64,000 nucleotides of DNA. Origin: Herbaspirillum chlorophenolicum. GTDB taxonomy: Bacteria > Pseudomonadota > Gammaproteobacteria > Burkholderiales > Burkholderiaceae_D. Shown here one piece after another: positions 48,270 to 57,100 of this stretch (within the stretch, counting starts at the first letter, position 1; the number at the start of each line of letters is the position of its first letter). Location of the stretch: assembly GCF_001189955.1 (NCBI RefSeq), contig NZ_LFLT01000005.1:62001-126000 (forward strand). Reading direction: 5' to 3'. The notes under the pieces are model-generated. The model saw only the letters and a program-made list of their open reading frames with translations, did not search any database and was not told the origin of the DNA. Made by a program: the position numbers and the translations under genes.

Positions 48270-49544
48270 ATGGAGCAAGACAAGAGCAAAGACAGCAGCA
48301 GCATCGCCTCACCCCAGCGCCGCACCGTCCTGAAAGCCGGCGCCGCCGCAGTCGGCGCTTCGGCATTGGGTTTCCCGGCGATTGTGAAAGCCCAGTCGGA
48401 CAAGATCATCATCGGCCACCTGACGCCGCGCACCGGTTTCCTCGGCCCGATGGGCGAGTACGCGGTAATGAGCATGAACCTCGCCGTGGAAGAACTGAAC
48501 AAGGCCGGCGGCCTCCTGGGACGGCAGGTCACGCTGATCTCGGAAGACTCGGTCAACCCGCCGACCGCCTCCTCCAAGGCGCAACGCCTGCTGGAGCGCG
48601 ACGGCGCGGCCGTGCTGATCGGCGAGATTTCGTCGGCCTCGGCATTGGGCATCGCCCAGGTCGCCCAACGCAACAAGAAGCTGTTCATGAACAGCGGATG
48701 CAACTCGGACGAACTGCGCGGCAAGAGCTGCAACAAGTTCATGTTCCACGTCGAAGCGGCCAACTCCACCTATGTCAAAGCCTGCGGCCGCACCCTGCTG
48801 CAAAACGGCCTGATCAAAGGCAAGAAGCTGTACGCGCTGACCGCCGACTATGCCTTCGGCCACGACTTGCTGCGCACCGGCAAGATCTTCGTCTCGGCCA
48901 ATGGCGGCACCATCGCCAACGATGAGCTGGTGCCCACCGACGCCACCGACTTCAGCCCCTACCTGCTGAAGATCCGCCAGGCCAAGCCCGACCTGGTGAT
49001 CTCCAACCTGGCCGGCAACCAGATCACCAACTTCATCAAGCAATACTCCGAATTCGGCCTGCCCTTCCCCATGGCGGGCTTCGGTTTCGACACCGTGGCC
49101 GCATGGGGCGCGGGCGCCGACAACTTCGCCGGTACCTGGCCCACCACCTGGCACCACGATGTCGACGCGCCCTCGGCCAAGGCTTTCGTTGCCGCCTTCA
49201 TCAAGAAATACGGCAAGCCGCCCGAAAACCAGGCCTGGGGCGAGTACGTGTGCTTCCGCTCGGTCGTGCAAGCGATCACCGAGACCAAGTCGCTCGATAC
49301 CATGAAGCTCATCGAGTACTTCGAAAAGGGGGCTCCCATCGACGCGCTCAAGGCCCGCAAGGGAACCTACCGCGCCTGGGACCACCAGTTGCTGCAAGAG
49401 ATGTACACGCTGTCGCCCAAACCCAAGGGCCGTGCCAAGGACCAGTGGGACTTCCTGCAGCTCGGCCCGTCCGTGCCGGGGCCGAACGAATCGCTGGAAT
49501 CGATCGCGCCGACGATGCAGGAGAACGCCTGCAAATTCACCTGA
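48270..49544 (+). CDS. Branched-chain amino acid-type ABC binding protein (LivK-like, Tat signal)
   Basis: Periplasmic Peripla_BP_6 protein of 424 residues. AGGAGG lies nine bases before ATG 48270. Tat-type signal: RRTVLKAGAAAVGASALGFP, cleaved around VKAQ. Mature part opens IIIGHLTPRTGFLGPMGEYA and has the two-lobe LivJ-like order with Cys pair (SGCNSDELRGKSC). Larger than LivJ (~345), like the amide/urea-binding subgroup. First gene of an operon with permeases, ATPases, two dehydrogenases and a beta-keto acid cleavage enzyme; its ligand is probably the substrate of those enzymes, not a branched-chain amino acid. Confidence 0.88.
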   Translation: MEQDKSKDSSSIASPQRRTVLKAGAAAVGASALGFPAIVKAQSDKIIIGHLTPRTGFLGPMGEYAVMSMNLAVEELNKAGGLLGRQVTLISEDSVNPPTASSKAQRLLERDGAAVLIGEISSASALGIAQVAQRNKKLFMNSGCNSDELRGKSCNKFMFHVEAANSTYVKACGRTLLQNGLIKGKKLYALTADYAFGHDLLRTGKIFVSANGGTIANDELVPTDATDFSPYLLKIRQAKPDLVISNLAGNQITNFIKQYSEFGLPFPMAGFGFDTVAAWGAGADNFAGTWPTTWHHDVDAPSAKAFVAAFIKKYGKPPENQAWGEYVCFRSVVQAITETKSLDTMKLIEYFEKGAPIDALKARKGTYRAWDHQLLQEMYTLSPKPKGRAKDQWDFLQLGPSVPGPNESLESIAPTMQENACKFT

Positions 49545-49640
49545 ACCACCGTTGCACTATCGCCGCCGTTCCGGTTTCCGCCGGAACGGCGGGCCACGTT
49601 TTCCCGATACGAAGTTGAATCGCGCCTCATCGGAGCATCA

Positions 49641-50516
49641 ATGCAAATCGTTTTCCTGCTGGAACAAATACTCAACGGCCTGCTGGTCGGCGGCTACTAC
49701 CTGCTGATCGCGCTGGGCCTGTCGCTGATCTTCAGCCTGGGCGGCATCGTCAACCTGGCGCACGGCGCCTTCTACGCCATCGGCGCCTACCTCGCCGTGG
49801 AAATCACCAAGCACCTCGGCTTTACCGGCGCACTGCTGATCTCGCCGGTGCTGGTGGCGCTCCTGGGCATCCTGTTCGAACGCTTCCTGCTGCGCCGTTT
49901 CTATTCCGCCGATCCCATCCTCGGCCTGCTGCTGACCTTCGGCCTGGCGATGGTGGCCGAGCAGGTCATCCGTATCGTCTGGGGCGCTTCGCCGCTGCCG
50001 GCCTCGATTCCGCCCGCCCTCAAGGGGCAGATCATGATCGGCGACTTCATGTACTCCAAGTATCGCCTGCTGATGCTGGCCACGGTGCTGGTGGCGCTGA
50101 CGCTGATCTGGCTGCTGCTGAACAAGACTTCGTTCGGCCGCGTGGTGCGCGCCGGCGTGCAAAAGCCCGACATGGTGGCAGTGCTGGGCATCAAGCTGCA
50201 GCCTTACATGACTGCCATCGTGATGCTGGGCGTGGGCCTGGCGGCGCTGGCCGGCGTGCTGTTCGCCCCGATCTCGGGAGTGCACCCGGCCATGGGCGCC
50301 GAGATCATGACCGCCGCCTTCGTGGTGGTGGTGATCGGCGGCCTCGGCAGCTTCTGGGGCGTGGTGCTGGCCGCCGTGCTGGTGGGCGTGGTGCGCGGCA
50401 TCACCATCCAGTTCTACGCGCCGGCCGGCGAAGCCTCGATGTACCTGCTGATGCTGCTGGTGCTGATCTTCCGTCCGCGCGGCCTGTTGGGCGAGCGCAT
50501 CGAACGTTTTGAATGA
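49641..50516 (+). CDS. ABC transporter permease, LivH type
   Basis: Inner-membrane permease of 291 residues, about eight helices, with LivH signatures GLSLIFSLGGIVNLAHGAFYAIGAYL and VVVVIGGLGSFWGVVLAAVL. It ends where the next ORF begins (10 bases before the ATG chosen for the fused protein), so it is translationally close-coupled. Confidence 0.92.
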   Translation: MQIVFLLEQILNGLLVGGYYLLIALGLSLIFSLGGIVNLAHGAFYAIGAYLAVEITKHLGFTGALLISPVLVALLGILFERFLLRRFYSADPILGLLLTFGLAMVAEQVIRIVWGASPLPASIPPALKGQIMIGDFMYSKYRLLMLATVLVALTLIWLLLNKTSFGRVVRAGVQKPDMVAVLGIKLQPYMTAIVMLGVGLAALAGVLFAPISGVHPAMGAEIMTAAFVVVVIGGLGSFWGVVLAAVLVGVVRGITIQFYAPAGEASMYLLMLLVLIFRPRGLLGERIERFE

Positions 50517-50526
50517 CAGGCGGATC

Positions 50527-53049
50527 ATGAACAAAAAATACCAACCCTTGCTGATCGGCGCACTGGCGCTGGTCGTCGTTCCCTTCCTCCTGCAACTGCT
50601 GGGGCTGACCACTACCTCGGCCACCGACGTGGTGATCTACGCCATCGCCGCCATGGGCCTGAACCTGCTGGTCGGCTACACCGGCCTGACCTCGTTCGGC
50701 CATGGCGCCTGGTTCGGCGTGGGCGCTTACGCCGCAGCGCTGTCGCAGAAATACTGGTTCCCCGGCCAGATCGTGCTGCCGCTGCTGTTCACCATCGCTT
50801 TCATCGCAGTGTGCGCGGCGGTGATCGGCTTCCTGATCCTGCGCCGCCGCGGCGTCTACTTCTCGCTGCTGACGCTGGCGCTATCGGCGCTGACCTTCGC
50901 CATCGCCTTCCGCTGGACCGACTTCACCGGCGGCGAATCCGGCCTGGGCGGCGTGGTGCGTCCCGTGGTGGCGGGCATCGACCTCGACCAGTCGATCCCT
51001 TACCTGGCCTTCCTCAGCGTGATTGCCTGGCTGGTGCTGTACTGCCTGCACCGCCTGATCCGCTCGCCCTTCGGCCACACCATCGTGGCCATCCGAGAGA
51101 ACGAACAGCGCGCACGCTTCCAGGGTTACGCCACCATCGTCTACAAGCTGCAGATGTTCATCATCTCGGCCAGCGTGACCGGCCTGGCCGGCGCCCTGCT
51201 GGCCTTCCATCACCGTTTCGCCTCGGCCGAACCGACCTCGGTGGCCTTCTCGGGCGAGTTGCTGGCGATGGTGGTGATCGGCGGCATGCGCAGCTTCCTG
51301 GGCCCCGCGCTGGGCGCGCTGTTCTACATCCTGTTCCGCGAATGCCTGTCGATCTGGACCGAGAACTGGCTGTTGTGGTTCGGCCTGGCCTTCGTCGCCT
51401 TCATCCTGTTCTCGCCCACCGGCCTGGTCGGCATCTGGCAGCAGATCCGCCGCCGCTTCAATCCGCCGCCCGAAGTGGGCGCGGCCATGAGCGCGCGCCA
51501 GATCGTCGACGGCCTGCCGCTGCCGGCCTTCCTGCAACCGCCGGCGCAACAGGGCCTGGTGCTGGAAGCCCGTGACATCGAGATCCGCTTCGGCGGCATC
51601 CAGGCGGTGAAGAATGGGCAGATCGCGCTGCATGCCGGTGAGATCCACGCGCTGATCGGCCCCAATGGCGCCGGCAAGACCACCACCTTCAACCTCATAT
51701 CCGGCATGTTCGCCCCCAACGGCGGCACCGTAAAACTGAACGGTGAAGAGATCCAGGGCCTGCCGCCCAGCGTGATCTGCCAGCGCGGGCTGGCGCGCTC
51801 GTTCCAGATCACTAACCTGTTCAAGGGCCTGTCGATCTACGAAAACCTGAGGCTGTCGCTGCAGGCGCGCCACGGCTCGCGCTACAACATGTGGAAGGAC
51901 ATCGACAGCTATCCCGAGATCCATGCCGAGACCGAGGAGCTGATGCGCTTCCTCGGCCTGAAGGGCATCGACGAGATCGAAGGCGGCGCGCTCTCCTATG
52001 GCGGCCAGCGCCTGGTCGACCTGGGCATCGCGCTCGGCTCCAAGCCGCACGTACTGCTGATGGATGAACCGCTGGCAGGCCTGGCCGCGGCCGAACGCGA
52101 ACGCGTATCGCGGTTGGTGAAGATCATCGCCAGCAATATCCCGGTGCTGATCGTCGAGCACGACATCGACCGCGTGCTCGGCTTCTCGCACAAGGTCACC
52201 GTGATGAACCAGGGCAGCGTGCTGATGGCCGGCACGCCCGACGAAGCGCGCGCCGACACCCGCGTGCAGGAAATCTACACCGGCCACGGCACGCCACCGG
52301 TCACCGGCCGCATCGCCGGCAATGCGCAGGAGCGGCCGCAACTACTGGCCTTCGAACAGGTCAACGCCTTCTATGGCAAGAGCCACATCCTCAACGACGC
52401 CACGCTGGAAGTGCGGCAGGGCGAGATCGTGGCGCTGCTGGGCCGTAACGGCGCCGGCAAGTCGACGCTCCTGAAGGCACTGACCGGCTTGCTCAAACCC
52501 GCCTCGGGCTCGATCCGCTACAACGGCCGCGACATTGCCGGGCTGTCCGCCCCCGACATCGCGCGCCTGGGCATCGGCTACGTGCCGCAAGGCCGCGGCC
52601 TGTTCGCCGGCATGACGGTGGCCGAGAACCTGGCGCTGGGACGCCTGGCGCGTAACACCGACAGCAGCGACGGCGTCGCCTGGAGCGAGGAAAAGATCCT
52701 GCATTACTTCCCACGCCTGAAGGAACGCCTGCACACCCACGCCGACTTCCTCTCCGGCGGCGAGCAGCAAATGGTGGCGGTAGCGCGTGCACTGTCGGGC
52801 AACGTCAAGCTGCTGCTGCTGGACGAACCCTTCGAAGGCCTGGCGCCGACCGTGGTGCAGGAACTGTTCACGGTGTTCGACCAGCTGCGCAGCGAAGTCT
52901 CCATCGTCATCGTCGAGCACAACCTCGACCTGGTGCTGGCGCTGGCCGACCGCGTATTCGCGCTGGAACGCGGCGCGGTGTTCCACACCGGTCCGGCCGA
53001 ACCGCTGCTGACCGACCTGACCTACCGCAAGAAAATTCTCTGGCTGTAA
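50527..53049 (+). CDS. Fused ABC transporter: LivM permease + LivG ATPase + LivF ATPase
   Basis: One 840-residue protein in place of the usual three. Residues ~1-320: LivM permease (AAMGLNLLVGYTGLTSFGHGAWFGVGAYA). ~343-590: LivG-type ATPase, Walker A GPNGAGKTT near 378-386, signature LSYGGQRLVDLGIAL, Walker B LLMDEPLAGLA. ~603-840: LivF-type ATPase, Walker A GRNGAGKST near 639-647, LSGGEQQMVAVARAL, LLLDEPFEGLAP. The frame is open with no internal stop across both junctions. Linkers are short (about 20 residues with PPAQQ, and NAQERPQ). ATG 50527 is preferred over TTG 50509. Signature of ATPase 1 is the usual divergent LivG form. Confidence 0.92.
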   Translation: MNKKYQPLLIGALALVVVPFLLQLLGLTTTSATDVVIYAIAAMGLNLLVGYTGLTSFGHGAWFGVGAYAAALSQKYWFPGQIVLPLLFTIAFIAVCAAVIGFLILRRRGVYFSLLTLALSALTFAIAFRWTDFTGGESGLGGVVRPVVAGIDLDQSIPYLAFLSVIAWLVLYCLHRLIRSPFGHTIVAIRENEQRARFQGYATIVYKLQMFIISASVTGLAGALLAFHHRFASAEPTSVAFSGELLAMVVIGGMRSFLGPALGALFYILFRECLSIWTENWLLWFGLAFVAFILFSPTGLVGIWQQIRRRFNPPPEVGAAMSARQIVDGLPLPAFLQPPAQQGLVLEARDIEIRFGGIQAVKNGQIALHAGEIHALIGPNGAGKTTTFNLISGMFAPNGGTVKLNGEEIQGLPPSVICQRGLARSFQITNLFKGLSIYENLRLSLQARHGSRYNMWKDIDSYPEIHAETEELMRFLGLKGIDEIEGGALSYGGQRLVDLGIALGSKPHVLLMDEPLAGLAAAERERVSRLVKIIASNIPVLIVEHDIDRVLGFSHKVTVMNQGSVLMAGTPDEARADTRVQEIYTGHGTPPVTGRIAGNAQERPQLLAFEQVNAFYGKSHILNDATLEVRQGEIVALLGRNGAGKSTLLKALTGLLKPASGSIRYNGRDIAGLSAPDIARLGIGYVPQGRGLFAGMTVAENLALGRLARNTDSSDGVAWSEEKILHYFPRLKERLHTHADFLSGGEQQMVAVARALSGNVKLLLLDEPFEGLAPTVVQELFTVFDQLRSEVSIVIVEHNLDLVLALADRVFALERGAVFHTGPAEPLLTDLTYRKKILWL

Positions 53050-53081
53050 TTTCCTCTTACCGTAACAAGGACTCACGCATC

Positions 53082-53867
53082 ATGGATCTGAATCTCAACG
53101 ACAAGAAAGTCATCGTCACCGCCGGCGCCCAAGGCATTGGCCTCGCCATCACCGCCGCCTTCCTGGAAGCCGGCGCGCAGGTCCACATCTGCGACGTCAG
53201 CGACGAATTCCTCGACAGTGCGCGCCAGCAGTTCGGCAATGCCGCGGTCAGCTACAGCCGTACCGACGTTACCGACGAAAAGCAGGTCGACGCCATGTTC
53301 GCCGACCTGAACAAGCGCTGGAACGGCCAGCTCGATGTGCTGGTCAACAACGCCGGCATCGCCGGCCCGACGCTGCCGGTGGAAGAAGTCGACCTGCCGG
53401 CCTGGGACCAGACCATCGCCGTCAACTTGACCGGCCCCTTCCTGTGCACGCGTCGCGCGGTGCCGATGCTCAAGAAGAACGGCGGCGGCTCCATCGTCAA
53501 CATCTCTTCCGTGGCCGGGCGCCTGGGCTTCGCGCTGCGCACGCCCTACTCCGCCTCCAAGTACGGCGTGATCGGCCTGACCGAGAGCTGGGCCATCGAA
53601 CTGGGCCCGGACAACATCCGCGTCAACGCGGTGCTGCCAGGTGTGGTGGCCGGCGCCCGCCAGGAGCGCGTGATCGCCGCCAAGGCCGCAGCGTTCGGCA
53701 TCGGCCACGAAGAGATGCGCGAGCGCGCGCTGTCCAAGGTGTCGATGCGCAAGATGGTCACGGCCGAGGACATCGCCAACCAGATCATCTTCATCTGCTC
53801 GCCGGCCGGTGCTTCCATCAGCGGACGCAGCCTGTCGGTATGCGGCAACGTTGAAACCCTCGGCTGA
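53082..53867 (+). CDS. Short-chain dehydrogenase/reductase
   Basis: NAD(P)-dependent SDR of 261 residues. Cofactor loop TAGAQGIG (the usual first Gly of TGxxxGIG is Ala), NNAG at 89-92, catalytic Tyr156-x3-Lys160 in YSASKYG, and PGVVAGARQE after it. Asp38 after strand 2 (ICDVS) suggests NAD+. It lies 32 bases after the Liv fusion and 11 bases before the next dehydrogenase gene; it probably oxidises a hydroxyl on the imported substrate. The exact substrate is unknown. Confidence 0.9.
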   Translation: MDLNLNDKKVIVTAGAQGIGLAITAAFLEAGAQVHICDVSDEFLDSARQQFGNAAVSYSRTDVTDEKQVDAMFADLNKRWNGQLDVLVNNAGIAGPTLPVEEVDLPAWDQTIAVNLTGPFLCTRRAVPMLKKNGGGSIVNISSVAGRLGFALRTPYSASKYGVIGLTESWAIELGPDNIRVNAVLPGVVAGARQERVIAAKAAAFGIGHEEMRERALSKVSMRKMVTAEDIANQIIFICSPAGASISGRSLSVCGNVETLG

Positions 53868-53878
53868 AAGGAGCATCC

Positions 53879-54811
53879 ATGAGCGAAAAGATCGCAGTCG
53901 TCGGCGCCGGCCTGATCGGCCGCGCCTGGGCCATCGTCTTCGCCCGCGCCGGTTTCAGCGTCGCCATCTGGGACGCCATCCCGCAGGCGCTGCAATCCTG
54001 CCAGCAACTGCTGCGCGAGAACGTCGCCGACCTGGCCGGGCATGGCCTGATCAATGAGAGCGTCGATGCCGTGCTGGCGCGCATCAGCCCGGCCGCTAGC
54101 CTGGCCGAAGCCTTGCAGGGTGCGGTACTGGTGCAGGAAAACGTGAAGGAAACGGTAGAGGTGAAGCGCGAGATCTTCGCCGAGATGGACCGGCTGGCAT
54201 CCCCCGACACCATCCTCACCAGCTCCACCTCGTGGATCCCGACCTCGGAGTTCTCGGAACACCTGCCGGGCCGCGAGCGCATCCTGGTGGCGCACCCGGT
54301 CAATCCCCCCTATCTGGTGCCGCTGGTGGAACTGGCGCCGGCGCCATGGACTTCCGCCAAATCGGTCGAGCGCGCGCGCGACATCTACACCCGCGCCGGC
54401 CAGTCGCCGGTGCTGCTGAAAAAGGAAATCACCGGCTTCCTGCTCAACCGCATCCAGGGCGCGGTGCTGAACGAAGCGCTGAACCTTTACGAGAACGGCT
54501 ATGCCTCCTCCGAAGACCTGGACAAGGTACTGAAGGATGGACTGGGCCTGCGCTGGTCCTTCATGGGGCCGTTCGAAACCATCGACCTGAATGCACCGGA
54601 AGGCGTGCTGGATTACGCCAGGCGCTACGGCCACACCTACCGCGATGTCGCCAAGACCCAGTTGCCCAATGAGTGGCAGGCCGAGACACTGGCCGCCATC
54701 GAAAAGGAAAGGCGCGCTGCGCTGGGCGCCGATAAGCTGGGCGAACGCGCGCGCTGGCGCGACAACCGCCTGATGGGACTGGTGGCGCATAAGCGCAAGC
54801 AGCCGGACTGA
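53879..54811 (+). CDS. 3-hydroxyacyl-CoA dehydrogenase-family enzyme (lambda-crystallin/L-carnitine dehydrogenase type)
   Basis: NAD+-dependent beta-hydroxy acid dehydrogenase of 310 residues. Rossmann IAVVGAGLIGRAWA at the start, catalytic region SSTSWIPTSEF and HPVNPPYLVPLVEL (His of the 3HCDH dyad), then the helical C-domain with GFLLNRIQGAVLNEAL. This short 3HCDH subfamily acts on free hydroxy acids such as L-gulonate or L-carnitine. AAAGGAG precedes ATG 53879. With the following beta-keto acid cleavage enzyme it would make and split a 3-keto acid. Confidence 0.9.
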   Translation: MSEKIAVVGAGLIGRAWAIVFARAGFSVAIWDAIPQALQSCQQLLRENVADLAGHGLINESVDAVLARISPAASLAEALQGAVLVQENVKETVEVKREIFAEMDRLASPDTILTSSTSWIPTSEFSEHLPGRERILVAHPVNPPYLVPLVELAPAPWTSAKSVERARDIYTRAGQSPVLLKKEITGFLLNRIQGAVLNEALNLYENGYASSEDLDKVLKDGLGLRWSFMGPFETIDLNAPEGVLDYARRYGHTYRDVAKTQLPNEWQAETLAAIEKERRAALGADKLGERARWRDNRLMGLVAHKRKQPD

Positions 54812-54913
54812 ACGTAAAGCAAACCGTCGCCTCGACCTGCGCCGGGACGACGGCGCCGATACCAACTACACTTGCCAACGACAATTCAAGCAACACTTAC
54901 AGGAGCACACACC

Positions 54914-55846
54914 ATGGCCAAATCCCGCAAAGTCATCATCACCTGCGCCGTCACCGGCGCCATCCATACCCCCTCGATGTCGCCCTACCTGCCGGTGACA
55001 CCCGACGAGATCCGCGACGCCGCACTGGGCGCAGCCGAAGCCGGCGCCGCCATCGTCCACCTGCATGCGCGCGACCCGCAAAACGGCAAGCCGACCCAAG
55101 ACCCCAACGAATTCCGCAAATTCCTGCCCGCCATCAAGGCCAAATCCAATGTGGTGATCAACCTGACCACCGGCGGCGCACCGACCATGGGAGTGGAAGA
55201 ACGCCTGCAACCGGCCCTGCAGCTGAAGCCTGAAGTCGCCTCGCTGAACATGGGCTCGATGAACTTCGGCCTGTACGAAATGCTGGGACGCTTCAAGGAC
55301 TTCAAGTACGACTGGGAAAAGCCCTACCTGGCCGAATCAGACGACCGCATCTTCCGCAACACCTTCAAGGACATCGCCTACATCCTCGAATCCTGCAGCG
55401 CCAACCAGACCCGCTTCGAAATCGAGTGCTACGACATCGGCCACCTCTACACCGCCGCCCACTTCATCGACCGCGGCCTGATCAAGCCGCCGTTCCTGAT
55501 CCAGTCGGTATTCGGCCTGCGCGGCGGCATCGGCAACGACGTGGAAGACGTGATGCACATGAAGCGCACCGCCGACCGCCTGTTCGGCGAGGACTATTTC
55601 TGGTCGGTGCTGGGCGCCGGCCGCGGCCAGATCCCGATTGCCACCATGTCGGCGGCGATGGGCGGCCATACCCGCGTCGGCCTGGAAGATTCGCTGTGGG
55701 ACGGCCCCGGCCATCTGGCCAAGAGCAACGCCGACCAGGTCAAGCGCATCCGCACCGTGATCGAGGCGCTGTCGCTGGAAGTGGCCACGCCGGACGACGC
55801 ACGTGAGATGCTCAAGCTCAAGGGCGGCAACAACGTGGCGTTCTGA
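54914..55846 (+). CDS. Beta-keto acid cleavage enzyme (BKACE, DUF849)
   Basis: Zn2+-dependent enzyme of 310 residues that condenses a beta-keto acid with acetyl-CoA and cleaves it to acetoacetate and an acyl-CoA (family knowledge from Kce). Metal ligands His49 and His51 in VHLHARDP; the family features NLTTGG and SLNMGSMNFG are present, as is GAGRGQIPIATMSAAMGGHTRVGLED. ATG 54914 has CAGGAG upstream. Last gene of the operon; terminator follows. Dehydrocarnitine cleavage is one known reaction of the family, but other beta-keto acids are equally possible. Confidence 0.92.
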   Translation: MAKSRKVIITCAVTGAIHTPSMSPYLPVTPDEIRDAALGAAEAGAAIVHLHARDPQNGKPTQDPNEFRKFLPAIKAKSNVVINLTTGGAPTMGVEERLQPALQLKPEVASLNMGSMNFGLYEMLGRFKDFKYDWEKPYLAESDDRIFRNTFKDIAYILESCSANQTRFEIECYDIGHLYTAAHFIDRGLIKPPFLIQSVFGLRGGIGNDVEDVMHMKRTADRLFGEDYFWSVLGAGRGQIPIATMSAAMGGHTRVGLEDSLWDGPGHLAKSNADQVKRIRTVIEALSLEVATPDDAREMLKLKGGNNVAF

Positions 55847-55866
55847 GCGGGAGTATCTTCCACAGG

Positions 55867-55902
55867 AAAAGCCGGCGGCCAAAATAGTCGCCGGCTTTTT
55901 TA
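55867..55902 (+). terminator. Intrinsic terminator of the BKACE operon
   Basis: Eleven-base-pair stem 55867-55877/55889-55899 with an 11-base loop, T-run to 55901. Confidence 0.9.
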
Positions 55903-56053
55903 TTGCCATTCGGAAACGGCAGGCTTGATCAACCGGCAACACTGCGCGCCGAACCGGAAGCCGACAGCGGCATAGGCTACAATCTCTCCCATCCGATTCA
56001 GCCCCGCCGCGTCATTTCCCTGTGCCAATGGCCGGCCTTTGCACCGTACCCCG

Positions 56054-57025
56054 ATGAAACAATACCAAGACCTGATCCAAGACGTCCTCGACAACGGCAG
56101 CTGGCAAGAGAACCGCACCGGCATCCGTACCTTGAGCGTACCGGGTGCCATGATGCGCTTCGACCTGCAAAAGGGTTTTCCGGCCGTCACCACCAAGCGC
56201 CTGGCGTTCAAGTCGGTTGTCGGCGAACTGGTGGGCTTCTTGCGCGCCACCCGCAGCGCCGCCACCTTCCGCGAATTGGGCTGCAAGGTATGGGATCAGA
56301 ATGCCAATGAAAACGCCGAATGGCTGGCCAACCCCTTCCGCGAAGGCACGGATGACCTCGGTCCTGTGTATGGCGTGCAATGGCGCGAATGGCCGGCCTA
56401 CAAGGTAATCGACGCCGCCAGAACCGACCGGATCGAAGCGGCGCAGCGCAAGGGTTTCAGCATCGTCTCCAGGCTCACCGACAATGGCCAGGACAAGGTT
56501 CTGCTGTACAAGGCCGTCGACCAGTTGCGCGAATGCCTCGACACCATCGTCAACAACCCGGCCAGCCGCCGCATCCTGTTCCACGGCTGGAATTGCGCGG
56601 TGCTGGACGAAGTCGCCCTGCCGGCATGCCACCTGCTTTACCAATTCCTGCCCAATCAGGCAACCAGGGAAATTTCCCTCTGCCTGTACGTTCGCAGCAA
56701 CGATATCGGCCTGGGTACGCCATTCAACCTGGCCGAAGGCGCCGCCCTGCTGCATCTGGTCGGCCGCCTCACCGGCTACAAGCCGCGCTGGTTCACCTAT
56801 TTCGTCGGCGATGCCCACATCTACGAGAACCATATCGACATGGTCACCGAGCAGTTGAAGCGCGATCCCTTCCCCGCTCCCAAGCTGGTGATTTCCGACC
56901 GCGTTCCTGACTTTGCCGTTACCGGCAAGTACCAGCCCGAATGGCTGGAAAAGGTAGAGCCAAGCGACTTCAGCCTGGAAAACTACCAGCACCATGCGCC
57001 ACTGACCGCGCCGATGGCGGTCTGA
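56054..57025 (+). CDS. thyA: Thymidylate synthase
   Basis: Makes dTMP from dUMP with methylenetetrahydrofolate. 323 residues, longer than E. coli ThyA (264) because of an insertion around residues 90-155. Seen: [23 protein letters not shown], catalytic Cys192 in [31 protein letters not shown] and [13 protein letters not shown] 56054 gives the family N-terminus [12 protein letters not shown]. Ends 75 bases before the convergent MFS gene. Confidence 0.96.
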   Translation: MKQYQDLIQDVLDNGSWQENRTGIRTLSVPGAMMRFDLQKGFPAVTTKRLAFKSVVGELVGFLRATRSAATFRELGCKVWDQNANENAEWLANPFREGTDDLGPVYGVQWREWPAYKVIDAARTDRIEAAQRKGFSIVSRLTDNGQDKVLLYKAVDQLRECLDTIVNNPASRRILFHGWNCAVLDEVALPACHLLYQFLPNQATREISLCLYVRSNDIGLGTPFNLAEGAALLHLVGRLTGYKPRWFTYFVGDAHIYENHIDMVTEQLKRDPFPAPKLVISDRVPDFAVTGKYQPEWLEKVEPSDFSLENYQHHAPLTAPMAV

Positions 57026-57034
57026 CAAATCCCC

Positions 57035-57066
57035 CTGCCTGGCGCTCCCGAAAAAGCGCCAGGCAG
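57035..57066. other. Strong hairpin between thyA and the MFS gene
   Basis: Perfect 12-base-pair stem 57035-57046/57055-57066 with an eight-base loop, between convergent genes. No T-run, so a transcript end or stabiliser and not a classical terminator. Confidence 0.55.
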
Positions 57067-57100
57067 CATACATCCAGCTTCACTTCACTGCGCTACCTGA

